Part shown: in pieces, positions 16,189 through 25,031 of the stretch
Position numbering within the stretch: the first letter of the stretch is position 1
Layout: the number at the start of each line of letters is the position of its first letter
NCBI RefSeq assembly: GCF_005954645.2
Contig: NZ_CP040695.2
Span: forward strand, 4,216,001 to 4,280,000
Reading direction: 5' to 3'
Source of the DNA: Nocardioides sp. S-1144
GTDB lineage: Bacteria; Actinomycetota; Actinomycetes; Propionibacteriales; Nocardioidaceae
Length of the DNA: 64,000 bases
Position numbers and translations under genes: made by a program
Notes under the pieces: model-generated
What the model was told of the DNA's origin: nothing
Database searches by the model: none
Seen by the model: the letters and a program-made list of their open reading frames with translations, nothing else

Positions 16189-17550
16189 TCAGATCTCGCG
16201 GTCGAGGATGGTGAGGACGTCGTCGTAGACCGCCATGGCCTCGGCGACCTGGTCGTCGGTGACCACGCACGGCGGCACCACGTGGAGGCGGTTGTCGGCG
16301 GCGAAGGGCAGCAGCCCGCGGGCCATGCACTCCTTCTTGGCCAGGCCGATCAGGGCCGGCGGCACGGGGGCCCGGGTGTCGCGGTCGGCGACCAGCTCGA
16401 CGGCCCAGAACACGCCGAGCCCGCGGACCTCGCCCACGACCGGGTGCTTCTCGGCGAGCTCGGCCAGGCCGGGCCCGATGGCCTCGGCCCCGATGCGCCG
16501 GGCGTTCGCGACGATGCCCTCCTCCTCCATGGCGTCGAGGGCGCCGATGATCGAGGCGGCGGCGAGCGGGTGGCCGGAGTAGGTGAGCCCGCCCGGGAAG
16601 ACGGTCTCGTCGAAGTCGGCGGCGATCGCGTCGCTGATGAGGACCCCGCCGACCGGCACGTAGCCGGAGTTGACGCCCTTGGCGAAGGTGATCAGGTCGG
16701 GACCGTGGCCGTCGAGCTCGGAGAAGGCGTCGAGCGCGAACCACTCCCCGGCCCGGCCGAACCCGGCCATCACCTCGTCGAGGATCATCACGATGCCGTG
16801 CTGGTCGCACAGCGCGCGGACGCCGGCGAGGTAGCCCGGCGGCGGCACCATGATGCCCGCGGTGCCGGGGATCGTCTCGAGCAGGACGGCGGCCACCGAC
16901 GAGGCGCCCTCGCTCTCGACGACCCGGCGCAGGTGCCGGAGCGCGCGCTCGCTCTCCTCCTCGGGCGTGGTCGCCCAGAACTCGCTGCGGTAGAGGTAGG
17001 GGCCGAAGACGTGCACGTGCCCGCGGGCGTACTCGTTGGGCACCCGGCGCCAGTCGCCCGTCGCGACGACGGCCGCGCCGGTGTTGCCGTGGTAGGAGCG
17101 GTAGGTCGAGACGACCTTGTCGCGGCCGGTGTGGAGGCGCGCCATCCGGATGGCGTTCTCGTTGGCGTCGGCGCCGCCGTTGGTGAAGAAGACCTTGTCG
17201 AGACCCGCGGGCGCGCGCTCGATGATCCGTCGCGCGGCCTCGCCGCGGGTGAGGTTCGCGGTCGCCGGGGCGATCGTCGCGAGCTGCGCCGCCTGCGCCT
17301 GGATCGCCGCGACCACCTTCGGGTGCTGGTGGCCGATGTTGACGTTGACCAGCTGGCTGGAGAAGTCGAGGTAGCGGTTGCCCGCGTGGTCCCAGACGTG
17401 GCAGCCGAGTCCGCCGGCCACGACCATCGGGTCGAGGGCGCCCTGCGCGGACCAGGAGTGGAAGACGTGGTTCCTGTCGAGGGACTTGGTGCGGGCGTCG
17501 AGGTCCGCGCCCTCACCGGGAGCGGTCGTGGGGTGCTGGGTCGCCGTCAT
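16189..17550 (-). CDS. Class III (omega) aminotransferase, probably beta-alanine/pyruvate type
   Basis: 453-aa PLP enzyme. The cofactor site is clear: TNGGADANENAIRMAR, the PLP-ring Asp258 in ILDEVMAGFGR, and Schiff-base Lys291 in LITFAKGVNSGYVP. The C-terminal LPFAADNRLHVVPPCVVT resembles the omega-amino acid group. The ATG at 17550 is preceded by AGGAG. It sits directly before mmsA, so transfer of the amino group of beta-alanine (or 3-aminoisobutyrate) to pyruvate, giving the semialdehyde, fits well. A terminator-like hairpin (17636-17673) separates it from the transporter genes. Taurine- or GABA-type activity cannot be excluded. Confidence 0.88.
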   Translation of the reverse strand: MTATQHPTTAPGEGADLDARTKSLDRNHVFHSWSAQGALDPMVVAGGLGCHVWDHAGNRYLDFSSQLVNVNIGHQHPKVVAAIQAQAAQLATIAPATANLTRGEAARRIIERAPAGLDKVFFTNGGADANENAIRMARLHTGRDKVVSTYRSYHGNTGAAVVATGDWRRVPNEYARGHVHVFGPYLYRSEFWATTPEEESERALRHLRRVVESEGASSVAAVLLETIPGTAGIMVPPPGYLAGVRALCDQHGIVMILDEVMAGFGRAGEWFALDAFSELDGHGPDLITFAKGVNSGYVPVGGVLISDAIAADFDETVFPGGLTYSGHPLAAASIIGALDAMEEEGIVANARRIGAEAIGPGLAELAEKHPVVGEVRGLGVFWAVELVADRDTRAPVPPALIGLAKKECMARGLLPFAADNRLHVVPPCVVTDDQVAEAMAVYDDVLTILDREI

Positions 17551-17635
17551 CGTCGTCGGTTCTCCTGGTCGGGGTCGTCGGGGGTCGTGCCGGGTCGTGC
17601 CGGGTGGCGTCGGGTCGTGCCGGGTGGGGACCAGG

Positions 17636-17673
17636 GTGCGGGTGGGCCTGGCCGGGGCCGGGCCCACCCGCAC
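17636..17673 (-). terminator. Strong hairpin after the transporter genes
   Basis: GTGCGGGTGGGCC (17636-17648) pairs exactly with GGCCCACCCGCAC (17661-17673) over a 12-nt loop, 8 nt after the stop codon of the substrate-binding protein gene. There is no clear U-run on the minus strand, so it may end or attenuate transcription before the aminotransferase gene. Downstream, 17583-17625 holds four imperfect direct copies of GGTCGTGCCGG. Confidence 0.65.
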
Positions 17674-17680
17674 GTGGTGC

Positions 17681-18835
17681 CTAGCTCCCGCCCTCGGTGG
17701 GCGTGACCTCGATCGGGCTGTAGTCGGCACCGGTGGTGTCGACCTCGTCGCCGAGCTCCTCGATGGCCTGCTCGACGTAGGTGTTGTCGTAGGCCGTGGC
17801 CGGCGGCTCGGCGGTGATCAGGTTCTGGCCCTGCTCGTTGACCGCGGCCAGCGCACCCTCGACGGTCTGGTCCCAGGCGGCCTGGTCGATGACGCCGATG
17901 CCGGCGTCGGCCGGCCAGATGAGCTTGTTGGTCTCGTTGGCCATCCACAGCTCGTGGGTCGGACCCCAGCTCGAGCCGGCCGCGATGGTGGTCTCGGCGG
18001 CGCTCTCGACGTTGTCGCGGGCGTAGGCCCAGCCCTTGATGACGGCCTTGAGGAACTTCACCGTGGTGTCGGCGTACTCGTCGTCGCTCTCGAGGCGCTC
18101 GGTGTCGGCCCAGATGGCGTCCTGGAGCATGGCGCCCTCGGTGTCCTCGTAGCTGATGACGTTGAAGTCGTCGGCGGTGTAGAGCTCACCGGTGTCGGGG
18201 TTCGGCGTCTCGAGCAGCTGGGCGTACTCGTTGTAGGTCATCGCCTGGGCGGCGTCGATGTCGCCCTGCAGGAAGGCGTTCATGTTGAAGTCCTGCGTGA
18301 CGATCTCGACCGACTCCGAGTCGAGGCCCTCGGCGGCCATCGCGGCGAAGATCTCCCACTCGTTGCCGAAGCCCCACGAGCCGATCCGCTTGCCCTCGAA
18401 GTCGGCCACCGACTCGATGCCGGAGTCGGCCATCGAGACCTGGAGGGTGCCGGAGCGCTGGAAGATCTGGGCGACGTTGGTCAGGTTGGCGCCCTGCTCG
18501 ATCGAGCCGAGCACCTTCGGCACCCAGGCGATCGCGTAGTCGGCGTCGCCGGCGGCCAGGGCGTCCTGCGGCACGATGTCGCCGCCGGACGGCTCGATCG
18601 TCACGTCGAGGCCCTCGTCGGCGAAGAAGCCCTGCTCGACGGCAGCGTAGTAGCCGGCGAACTGGGCCTGCGGCAGCCACTGCAGCTGCAGGGTGACCTC
18701 GGTCGTGCCGCCACCGCCGCCGCCACCGCCACCGCCGCCGTCGTCCCCGTCGTCCCCTCCACAGGCGGTGAGCATGGCCGAGGCCGTCACCAGCGTCGCC
18801 GCGACCGCGAGGTTGCGGCGCATGGTCTTCAACAT
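17681..18835 (-). CDS. ABC transporter substrate-binding lipoprotein (NMT1/THI5-like)
   Basis: 384-aa periplasmic-type binding protein anchored by lipidation: lipobox LTAC with Cys25 after a short signal peptide, then an acidic and 11-Gly linker. The mature part opens with EVTLQLQWLPQAQFAGYYAA, the NMT1/THI5-like signature shared by binding proteins for pyrimidine-like compounds, riboflavin or thiamine precursors, nitrate and sulfonates. It includes GSWGFGNEWEIFAA and AMTYNEYAQLLE. The ATG at 18835 is preceded by AAAGGAA. It is last in the four-gene importer set. A hydantoin or pyrimidine ligand is inferred from the neighbouring catabolic genes. Confidence 0.9.
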   Translation of the reverse strand: MLKTMRRNLAVAATLVTASAMLTACGGDDGDDGGGGGGGGGGGTTEVTLQLQWLPQAQFAGYYAAVEQGFFADEGLDVTIEPSGGDIVPQDALAAGDADYAIAWVPKVLGSIEQGANLTNVAQIFQRSGTLQVSMADSGIESVADFEGKRIGSWGFGNEWEIFAAMAAEGLDSESVEIVTQDFNMNAFLQGDIDAAQAMTYNEYAQLLETPNPDTGELYTADDFNVISYEDTEGAMLQDAIWADTERLESDDEYADTTVKFLKAVIKGWAYARDNVESAAETTIAAGSSWGPTHELWMANETNKLIWPADAGIGVIDQAAWDQTVEGALAAVNEQGQNLITAEPPATAYDNTYVEQAIEELGDEVDTTGADYSPIEVTPTEGGS

Positions 18836-18900
18836 GTGTGTTCCTTTCGACAAGCGGTGAGCGGTCCCGCCCCGCGACGCTGCGAGGCGGTGGTGGCGTC

Positions 18901-19689
18901 TCAGCGGGCGCCTCCGGTCGGCAGGCGCCACTGCACGAGTCGTTCGAGCAGCACGGTGGCGACGTACGCGACCAGTCCGAGCACGATGGCCGCCACCACG
19001 TAGGCCCAGGCACGGGCGTAGGCGCTGGTGGCGGCGGAGGTGGAGATGAAGCTGCCGAGCCCGCCGCGCGGACCGCCGAAGTACTCCGCGACCAGGGCGG
19101 AGATGACGGCCAGCGAGCTGGCGACCCGGATCCCGGTGATGACGAACGGCGCCGCCGACGGCAGGGTCAGCGAGCGGAAGGTCTGCCACCCCGACGCCGA
19201 GTAGGAGTGCATCAGGTCGCGGTGCTGCGGCGTGGTCTGCCGCAGGCCGCGCACGGTGTTGACGTAGACCGGCACGAAGGCCGCGATGGCGGCGATGGCG
19301 CGGCGGCCGTACTCGCTGTCGGCGCCGTACATCGAGTTGAGCACCGGCGCCAGCGCGACGATCGGGACGACGGCGAGCGCGGCCACCGCGAAGGCCAGCA
19401 TCCCGTCGACGACCCGCGCCCAGGCGGCCAGGCCGGCCAGCACGATCCCGACCACGGTGCCGAAGACCAGGCCGATCAGGGCGTTGCGCCCGGTGATCCA
19501 GAACGCCTCGCGGACCGCCTCGGAGTTGTCCCGCAGCTCGCCCCAGATCTCCTGCGGGCCGGGCAGCAGGTAGGGCGACACCTCGACCACCGAGACCAGG
19601 AACTGCCACAGCCCCACGATCAGCGCCCCCACCACCAGCGGGGCGACGACCCGGGCGACGTGCGCCACCGGCGTGGTGGGCGAGGTCAC
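18901..19689 (-). CDS. ABC transporter permease (BPD inner-membrane component)
   Basis: 262-aa permease of the nitrate/taurine/pyrimidine type with about six membrane segments, including VVAPLVVGALIVGLWQFLVS and IVLAGLAAWARVVDGMLAFA. The coupling EAA loop is HSYSASGWQTFRSLTLPSAAP (at about residues 165-186), which docks on the ATPase. The GTG at 19689 overlaps the ATPase stop by 4 nt (GTGA). With the permease at 20606 it would form the heterodimeric channel of the importer. Confidence 0.9.
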   Translation of the reverse strand: MTSPTTPVAHVARVVAPLVVGALIVGLWQFLVSVVEVSPYLLPGPQEIWGELRDNSEAVREAFWITGRNALIGLVFGTVVGIVLAGLAAWARVVDGMLAFAVAALAVVPIVALAPVLNSMYGADSEYGRRAIAAIAAFVPVYVNTVRGLRQTTPQHRDLMHSYSASGWQTFRSLTLPSAAPFVITGIRVASSLAVISALVAEYFGGPRGGLGSFISTSAATSAYARAWAYVVAAIVLGLVAYVATVLLERLVQWRLPTGGAR

Positions 19690-20609
19690 CGCTCCTCCGC
19701 GCCGCTCGAGGCGACCGGGGCGCCGTGCAGGGCCTCGCGCACCTCGGTGACCTTGGTGAAGAACGCCGGGTCCTCGCGCAGCCGCTGGTCGCGGACGACG
19801 TCGCGGCCGATGCCGGTGACGACCTCCTCGGTGATCCGGCCGGGCCGCGCCGACATCACCACGACCCGGTCGGCCAGGAAGACCGCCTCCGGGATGGAGT
19901 GGGTCACGAAGACGACCGCCGCGCCCGTCTCGACCGAGATCCGGGCCAGCTCGGCCTGCATCCGCTCGCGGGTCATCTCGTCGAGCGCACCGAACGGCTC
20001 GTCCATCAGCAGCAGCCGGGGGCGCTCGGCCAGGGACCGGGCGATGGCCACGCGCTGCTGCATGCCGCCGGAGAGCTGGTCGGGCCGCGACTTGGCGAAG
20101 TCGGTGAGGCCGACCATCTCGACCAGCTCGGCGACCCGCTGCTTGCGCTCGGAGCGGGACGCGCCGTGCAGCTCGAGGGGCAGGGCGATGTTGCCGGCGA
20201 CCGAGCGCCACGGCAGCAGCCCGGCCTGCTGGAAGGCGATGCCGTAGTCCTGGTCCTTGCGGGCCTGGGTGGCGGTCTTGCCGAACACCTCGACGGTGCC
20301 GCCGGTGGGCTGCTCCAGGTCGGCGACCACCCGCATCAGCGTCGACTTGCCGCAGCCGGACGGGCCGATGAGGGCGATGAACTCGCCCGCCCGGACCGTC
20401 AGGTCGACCTCGGAGAGCGCGGTCACCTGGTTCTTGCGGGTGCCGAAGGTCTTCGTCACGCCGGCGACGCGGACGGCGTCCACGGTGCCGAACGGCGCCG
20501 CGGTCGAGGCGCCGGTGGGTCCTGACGTCGCCGCGGGCGTGCGCGCGGCGGGGTCCTCGCCGCCGTCCTTGGCGAGGGTGGGTGCGGGCTGGGGGTCCGG
20601 GGTGTTCAT
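19686..20609 (-). CDS. ABC transporter ATP-binding protein
   Basis: 307-aa ATPase. After a roughly 45-residue proline/alanine-rich N-terminal extension the domain shows Walker A GPSGCGKST, Q-loop FQQAGLLPWRSV, signature LSGGMQQRVAIARSL, Walker B LLLMDEPFGALDE and H-loop VFVTHSIPEA. It belongs to the SsuB/TauB/ThiZ-like group. The ATG at 20609 overlaps the stop of the preceding permease gene by 4 nt (ATGA). The N-terminal extension is longer than usual and looks disordered; a start at a later codon is not excluded. Confidence 0.92.
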   Translation of the reverse strand: MNTPDPQPAPTLAKDGGEDPAARTPAATSGPTGASTAAPFGTVDAVRVAGVTKTFGTRKNQVTALSEVDLTVRAGEFIALIGPSGCGKSTLMRVVADLEQPTGGTVEVFGKTATQARKDQDYGIAFQQAGLLPWRSVAGNIALPLELHGASRSERKQRVAELVEMVGLTDFAKSRPDQLSGGMQQRVAIARSLAERPRLLLMDEPFGALDEMTRERMQAELARISVETGAAVVFVTHSIPEAVFLADRVVVMSARPGRITEEVVTGIGRDVVRDQRLREDPAFFTKVTEVREALHGAPVASSGAEER

Positions 20610-21544
20610 GAAGCCTCTCCACGTCGGTAGTTGCGCAGCAGCAGCCCGAGCAGCGCCACGAAGCCGGCGGCCACCAGGCCGAGGACGACGGCGCCGAAGA
20701 TCGGGGCCCACGCCTTCTCGGGGTCTCCGGAGGCCTGGCCGGCGAACTGGACCAGCATCCGGCCGATGCCGTCGGGGTAGACGATCGAGACCTCGGCCAC
20801 GACCGTGCCCACGACGGCACCGGCGGCGCCGAGGCGCAGCGCCGGCAGCAGGTAGGGGACGGCGGCCGGTGCGCGCACGCGGCGCAGCGTCGCCCACCAG
20901 CCGGCGTCGTAGGTGTGCATCAGCTCGGTGTGGATCCGGTCGGAGGCCTGCAGCCCGCGCAGCGCCCCGACCGCGACCGGGAAGAAGGCCAGGTAGCTGG
21001 CGATCAGCGCCACCGACATCCACGGCTCCCACTCCCAGCCGCCGATCTCGATGCGCGAGCCCCAGCTGCGGACCATCGGCGCGAAGGCGATGAGGGGCAC
21101 GGTCTGGCTGAGCACGATCCAGGGCAGCAGCCCCCACTCGACCACCCGCAGGCTCGACATCAGCAGCGCGAGCAGCAGCCCGACCACCGTGCCGACCACC
21201 CAGCCGGCCGCGGCCACCTTGAGGGAGACCACGACGGCGTCGCCGACGACCTGCCACAGCGGCTCGGCGCCCGGCATGCTGGTGACCGGCTCCCCGAGGC
21301 GCTGGAACATGTCCCACACGTGCGGCATGGAGAGGTCGGTCGTGCGCGGCAGCACGCGGTTCTCGCCGACCAGGACGCCGTCCTCGGGGGCGAGCGCCTT
21401 GTAGGCCTCCCACACCCCGGCGGCGGCGACCAGCCCGAGGACGCCGAGCAGCGCCGAGCGCAGCACCGGCCAGGCGCCGGTGACCAGCCGCGGGCGGGCG
21501 CTGACCAGCCCGGGTGCCGCGCTCGTCTGAGCAGTGCTCGACAT
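20606..21544 (-). CDS. ABC transporter permease (second subunit)
   Basis: 312-aa permease with membrane segments such as VLRSALLGVLGLVAAAGVWEAY, AAAGWVVGTVVGLLLALLMS, MSVALIASYLAFFPVAVGAL and FGAVVLGLVAAGFVALLGLL, and EAA-loop sequence HTYDAGWWATLRRVRAPAAVPYL. A large external loop (about 60-95) contains EDGVLVGENRVLPRTTDLSM. It overlaps the ATPase gene by 4 nt and starts 7 nt after the LLM flavin enzyme gene, tying transport to the catabolic genes. Confidence 0.9.
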   Translation of the reverse strand: MSSTAQTSAAPGLVSARPRLVTGAWPVLRSALLGVLGLVAAAGVWEAYKALAPEDGVLVGENRVLPRTTDLSMPHVWDMFQRLGEPVTSMPGAEPLWQVVGDAVVVSLKVAAAGWVVGTVVGLLLALLMSSLRVVEWGLLPWIVLSQTVPLIAFAPMVRSWGSRIEIGGWEWEPWMSVALIASYLAFFPVAVGALRGLQASDRIHTELMHTYDAGWWATLRRVRAPAAVPYLLPALRLGAAGAVVGTVVAEVSIVYPDGIGRMLVQFAGQASGDPEKAWAPIFGAVVLGLVAAGFVALLGLLLRNYRRGEAS

Positions 21545-21551
21545 CGGGCCC

Positions 21552-22580
21552 TCAGGCCTTCGCCGTCACGTGCTCGCGCAGGGCCGGGATGATGGTCTCG
21601 CCGTACTGGCGCAGCGTCTCCTCCTTGTTGTCGTGCTGGAGGTAGACCGCGAACTGGTCGACGCCGATCGCCTTGAGCTGCTCGAGCTTGGCGATGTGGT
21701 CCTCGGCGGTGCCGAGCAGGCAGAACCGGTCGACGATCTCGTCGGGCACGAAGTCGACGTGGTCGTTGTCGGCCTTGCCGTGCGAGTTGTAGTCGTAGCC
21801 CTCGCGGCCCTTGATGTAGTCGGTGAGCGCCTGCGGGACGTCGCCGCCGTCGCCGTACTTGGCGACGATGTCGGCGACGTGGTTGCCGACCATCCCGCCG
21901 AACCAGCGGCACTGCTCGCGCATGTGGGCCAGGGCCTCGGGGGTGTCGGCGCCGACGTAGGCCGGCGCCGCCACGCAGAAGGTGATCGCGTCGGGGTCGC
22001 GCCCGGCGTCCGCGGCGGCCTTGCGCACCGCGCCGATCATCCACGTCGCGATGTCGACGTCGGCCAGCTGCAGGATGAAGCCGTCGCCGACCTCGCCGGT
22101 CGTCTTCAGCGCCAGCGGCCCGTACGCCGCGATCCACACCTCGAGCTCGGAGGACCGCGCCCAGGGGAACTGCAGGGTGGTTCCGTTGACGTCGACCGAG
22201 CGGCAGTTCGACAGCTCGCGGATGACGTGGGTGGCCTCGCGGACGTCCTTGAGGGTGGTCGGCTTGCCGTTGAGCACGCGCACCGCCGAGTCGCCGCGGC
22301 CGATGCCGCAGACCGTCCGGTTGCCGTACATCTCGTTGAGGGTGGCGAACACCGACGCCGTCACGGTCCAGTCGCGGGTGGCGGGGTTGGTGACCATCGG
22401 GCCGACGACGACCCGGTTGGTCGCGGCGAGGATCGCCGAGTAGATGACGTAGGGCTCCTGCCACAGCAGGTGCGAGTCGAAGGTCCACACGTAGTCGAAC
22501 CCGTGCTCCTCGGCCTGCTTGGCGAGGCCGACGGTGCGCCAGGCGGGCGGGTTGGTCTGCAGGACGACGCCGAAGTCCAT
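21552..22580 (-). CDS. LLM-family flavin oxidoreductase, TIGR03842 type
   Basis: 342-aa luciferase-like TIM-barrel protein: MDFGVVLQTNPPAWRTVGLA start, VWTFDSHLLWQEPY, VGPMVTNPATRDWTVTAS, GIGRGDSAVRVL and PLALKTTGEVGDGFILQLADV. These match the TIGR03842 group, annotated as F420-dependent but also found in bacteria that lack F420, so FMN or F420 use is open. In many genomes it travels with dihydropyrimidinase and nitrilase-like genes, as here, which suggests a redox step of the same pathway. RBS AAGGAG lies just before the ATG at 22580. Confidence 0.88.
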   Translation of the reverse strand: MDFGVVLQTNPPAWRTVGLAKQAEEHGFDYVWTFDSHLLWQEPYVIYSAILAATNRVVVGPMVTNPATRDWTVTASVFATLNEMYGNRTVCGIGRGDSAVRVLNGKPTTLKDVREATHVIRELSNCRSVDVNGTTLQFPWARSSELEVWIAAYGPLALKTTGEVGDGFILQLADVDIATWMIGAVRKAAADAGRDPDAITFCVAAPAYVGADTPEALAHMREQCRWFGGMVGNHVADIVAKYGDGGDVPQALTDYIKGREGYDYNSHGKADNDHVDFVPDEIVDRFCLLGTAEDHIAKLEQLKAIGVDQFAVYLQHDNKEETLRQYGETIIPALREHVTAKA

Positions 22581-22617
22581 GAGTGCTCCTTGTTCGGTGG
22601 TTCGGGACCCGAGTCGG

Positions 22618-24057
22618 TCAGACGAGGTACTGGGTGAGGCCGCGCTTGAGGTAGCGACCGTGTCCGGCGCGGCCGTGGAACTCGCCGTCGGACACGAGGA
22701 CCGAGCCGCGGCTGACCACGACGTCGACGTGACCGTCGACCTCGTAGCCCTCCCACGCGCTGTGGTCCATGTTCATGTGGTGGGTCTTGCCGACCCCGAT
22801 GGAGGTGTGGCCGGCCGGGTCGTAGACGACGATGTCGGCGTCCGCGCCGGGGGCGATGACGCCCTTGGTGCCGTGCAGGCCGAACATCCGCGCCGGCGTG
22901 GTCGAGGTGAGCTCGACCCACCGCTCGAGGGTGATCTCGCCGGTGACCACGCCCTGGTACATCAGGTCGAGCCGGTGCTCGACCGACCCGATCCCGTTGG
23001 GGATGGCGCGGAAGTCGCCCCGGCCGAGCTCCTTCTGGTCCTTCATGCAGAAGGGGCAGTGGTCGGTGGAGACCATCTGGAGGTCGTTGGTGCGCAGGCC
23101 CTGCCACATCGCGTCCTGGTGGCCCTCCGCGCGCGAGCGCAGCGGCGTCGAGCAGACCCACTTGGCGCCCTCGAACTCGCCCCAGGCCGGGTCGCCGGTG
23201 GCGCCGAGCTGCTCCTCGAGGGAGAGGTAGAGGTACTGCGGGCAGGTCTCGCCGAACACGTTGCGGCCGCGGTCGCGGGCGGCGGCGATCTGGTCGACGG
23301 CCTGCTTGGCGCTGACGTGGACGACGTAGAGGGGCGACTCGGTGAGGTCGGCCAGCATGATCGCGCGGTGCGTGGCCTCCTCCTCCATCTGCCAGGCGCG
23401 GGCGATGCCGTGGAAGTAGGGCGTCGTCTTGCCCTGGTCGTGCAGCTGCTGGGCCAGGACGTCGATCGCCGGGCCGTTCTCGGCGTGCATCATCGTGAGC
23501 AGGCCCAGCTCGGCGGCCTTCTGCATCGCCTTGAGGATCTGGGCGTCGTCGGAGTAGAAGACGCCGGGGTAGGCCATGAACAGCTTGTAGCTGCTGATGC
23601 CCTCGTCGAGCAGGGTCTCCATCGCCTTGAGCGACTGCTCGTCGACGCCGCCGATGATCTGGTGGAAGCCGTAGTCGACCGCGCAGTTGCCGCGCGCCTT
23701 CTCGTGCCAGGCCTCGAGGCCGGTCTCGACCGCCTCACCGGTCTTCTGCACGGCGAAGTCGATGATGCTCGTCGTGCCGCCCCACGCCGCGGCCGTGGTG
23801 CCGGTCTCGAAGGTGTCGCTGGCCTCGGTGCCGCCGAACGGCAGCTGCATGTGGGTGTGGGCGTCGATGCCGCCCGGGATGACGTACTTCCCGGTCGCGT
23901 CGACGACGCGGTCGACGCTCGCCGCCAGGTCGGTGCCGAGCAGGTTCGACCCGGGCTCGAGGACGGCGACGATCCGCTCGCCGTCGACGAGGACGTCGGC
24001 GCGCGAGCGGCCGGTGGAGCTGACGACGGTGCCGCCGGTGATGAGGAGCGTGCTCAC
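22618..24057 (-). CDS. hydA: Dihydropyrimidinase (D-hydantoinase)
   Basis: 479-aa amidohydrolase opening dihydrouracil, dihydrothymine or hydantoin rings to N-carbamoyl amino acids. The binuclear zinc site is complete: HTH (His67, His69), carboxylated Lys158 in SSYKLFMAYPG, His191 in MMHAENG, His247 in VVHVSAK, and Asp in STDHCPF (about 335). Tyr in YPG and the C-terminal DADIVVYDPAGHTSIG also fit. The GTG at 24057 lies just after the nitrilase-family gene, so both are likely one transcript. Length and motifs point to true dihydropyrimidinase rather than allantoinase. Confidence 0.93.
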   Translation of the reverse strand: MSTLLITGGTVVSSTGRSRADVLVDGERIVAVLEPGSNLLGTDLAASVDRVVDATGKYVIPGGIDAHTHMQLPFGGTEASDTFETGTTAAAWGGTTSIIDFAVQKTGEAVETGLEAWHEKARGNCAVDYGFHQIIGGVDEQSLKAMETLLDEGISSYKLFMAYPGVFYSDDAQILKAMQKAAELGLLTMMHAENGPAIDVLAQQLHDQGKTTPYFHGIARAWQMEEEATHRAIMLADLTESPLYVVHVSAKQAVDQIAAARDRGRNVFGETCPQYLYLSLEEQLGATGDPAWGEFEGAKWVCSTPLRSRAEGHQDAMWQGLRTNDLQMVSTDHCPFCMKDQKELGRGDFRAIPNGIGSVEHRLDLMYQGVVTGEITLERWVELTSTTPARMFGLHGTKGVIAPGADADIVVYDPAGHTSIGVGKTHHMNMDHSAWEGYEVDGHVDVVVSRGSVLVSDGEFHGRAGHGRYLKRGLTQYLV

Positions 24058-24068
24058 GTCGTCGCTCC

Positions 24069-24917
24069 TCACGCCTGCGCGATGTGGGTGTAGGAGTCGG
24101 GACGACGGTCGCGGTAGAACTGCCAGTCGTCGCGCATCTGCAGCACCAGGTCCATGTCGAGGTCGCGCACCAGCAGCTCCTCCTTCTCGGAGGAGCCGCG
24201 CTCGCCGACGAAGTTGCCGCGCGGGTCGATGACCTGGCTGGTGCCGTAGAAGTCGACCGCCTCGTCGCCGTACTCGTTGTCCTCGAGGCCGACCCGGTTG
24301 GGCTGGAGCACGAAGTAGCCGTTGGCGACGGCCGCGCACGGGCCCTCGACCTCCCACAGCCGGTTGGAGAGGCCGGGCTTGGTGGCGTTGGGGTTGAAGA
24401 CGATGTGGGCGCCGTTCAGGCCCAGCTCGCGCCAGCCCTCGGGGAAGTGGCGGTCGTAGCAGATGTAGGTGCCGACCTTGCCGACCGCGGTCTCGAAGAC
24501 CGGGTAGCCCAGGTTGCCGGGACGGAAGTAGAACTTCTCCCAGAACTTGTCGAGGTGCGGGATGTGGTGCTTGCGGTACTTGCCGAGCACGGTGCCGTCG
24601 GCGTCGACGACGACCGCGGTGTTGTAGTAGACGCCGGTCTGCTGCTCCTCGTAGATCGGGAGCACGTGCACCATGCCGAGCTCCTTGGCCAGGGCGGCGA
24701 AGCGCTGCACGATGGGGCCGTCGGCCGGCTCGGCGTAGCGGTAGTACTTCTGGTCCTGGGTGATCCCGAAGTAGGGCCCGTAGAAGAGCTCCTGGTAGCT
24801 GATGACCTGGGCGCCCTGCGCGGCCGCGTCGCGCGAGAACTGCTCGTGCTTGTCGAGCATCGACTCCTTGTCACCGGTCCAGGTGGTCTGGCTGATGGCG
24901 GCCTTCACGATCGTCAA
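24069..24917 (-). CDS. Nitrilase-superfamily amidohydrolase, probable beta-ureidopropionase
   Basis: 282-aa carbon-nitrogen hydrolase with the Glu-Lys-Cys triad: Glu43 in SYQELFYGPYF, Lys116 in YRKHHIPH and Cys153 in YICYDRHFPEGWR. The F-G-P-Y-F and HHIPHLDKFWEKFYF stretches match beta-ureidopropionase/N-carbamoylputrescine amidase enzymes, which release ammonia and CO2 from an N-carbamoyl amine. Next to dihydropyrimidinase, N-carbamoyl-beta-alanine is the obvious substrate. It is the first gene of the long minus-strand operon and faces the MocR gene across 114 bp. Confidence 0.9.
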   Translation of the reverse strand: MTIVKAAISQTTWTGDKESMLDKHEQFSRDAAAQGAQVISYQELFYGPYFGITQDQKYYRYAEPADGPIVQRFAALAKELGMVHVLPIYEEQQTGVYYNTAVVVDADGTVLGKYRKHHIPHLDKFWEKFYFRPGNLGYPVFETAVGKVGTYICYDRHFPEGWRELGLNGAHIVFNPNATKPGLSNRLWEVEGPCAAVANGYFVLQPNRVGLEDNEYGDEAVDFYGTSQVIDPRGNFVGERGSSEKEELLVRDLDMDLVLQMRDDWQFYRDRRPDSYTHIAQA

Positions 24918-25031
24918 CGGGTCCTCCGCGGGGCTCGGGTTCGGGTGCTGCAGGACGTTCCAGATCCGTGAACTCTGTTATCCTGGTGCCTGAACATTTC
25001 GCGATCGTTACGCTCGTGTCAAGGATCTGGC
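24918..25031. promoter_or_regulatory. Divergent control region of the pyrimidine-type operon and its MocR regulator
   Basis: The only intergenic space of the locus with two outward starts. It is locally AT-richer than its surroundings. It holds an inverted repeat CCAGATCC (24960-24967) / GGATCTGG (25023-25030), and two direct TGAAC copies (24969-24973 and 24991-24995) exactly 22 bp apart, two helical turns, the kind of spacing MocR proteins use. TTGACA (minus strand, 25017-25022) is a possible -35 for the nitrilase operon, although its -10 (AAATGT) is weak. The MocR gene has no Shine-Dalgarno box. Confidence 0.5.

Noticed and set aside
14235..16214. 659-codon open frame on the plus strand opposite mmsA
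   Set aside because: It is the antisense shadow of mmsA, whose protein has complete family motifs.
24960..25030. CCAGATCC/GGATCTGG as a definite operator
   Set aside because: Arms are 8 bp and 55 bp apart; kept only as a possible element next to the TGAAC repeats.
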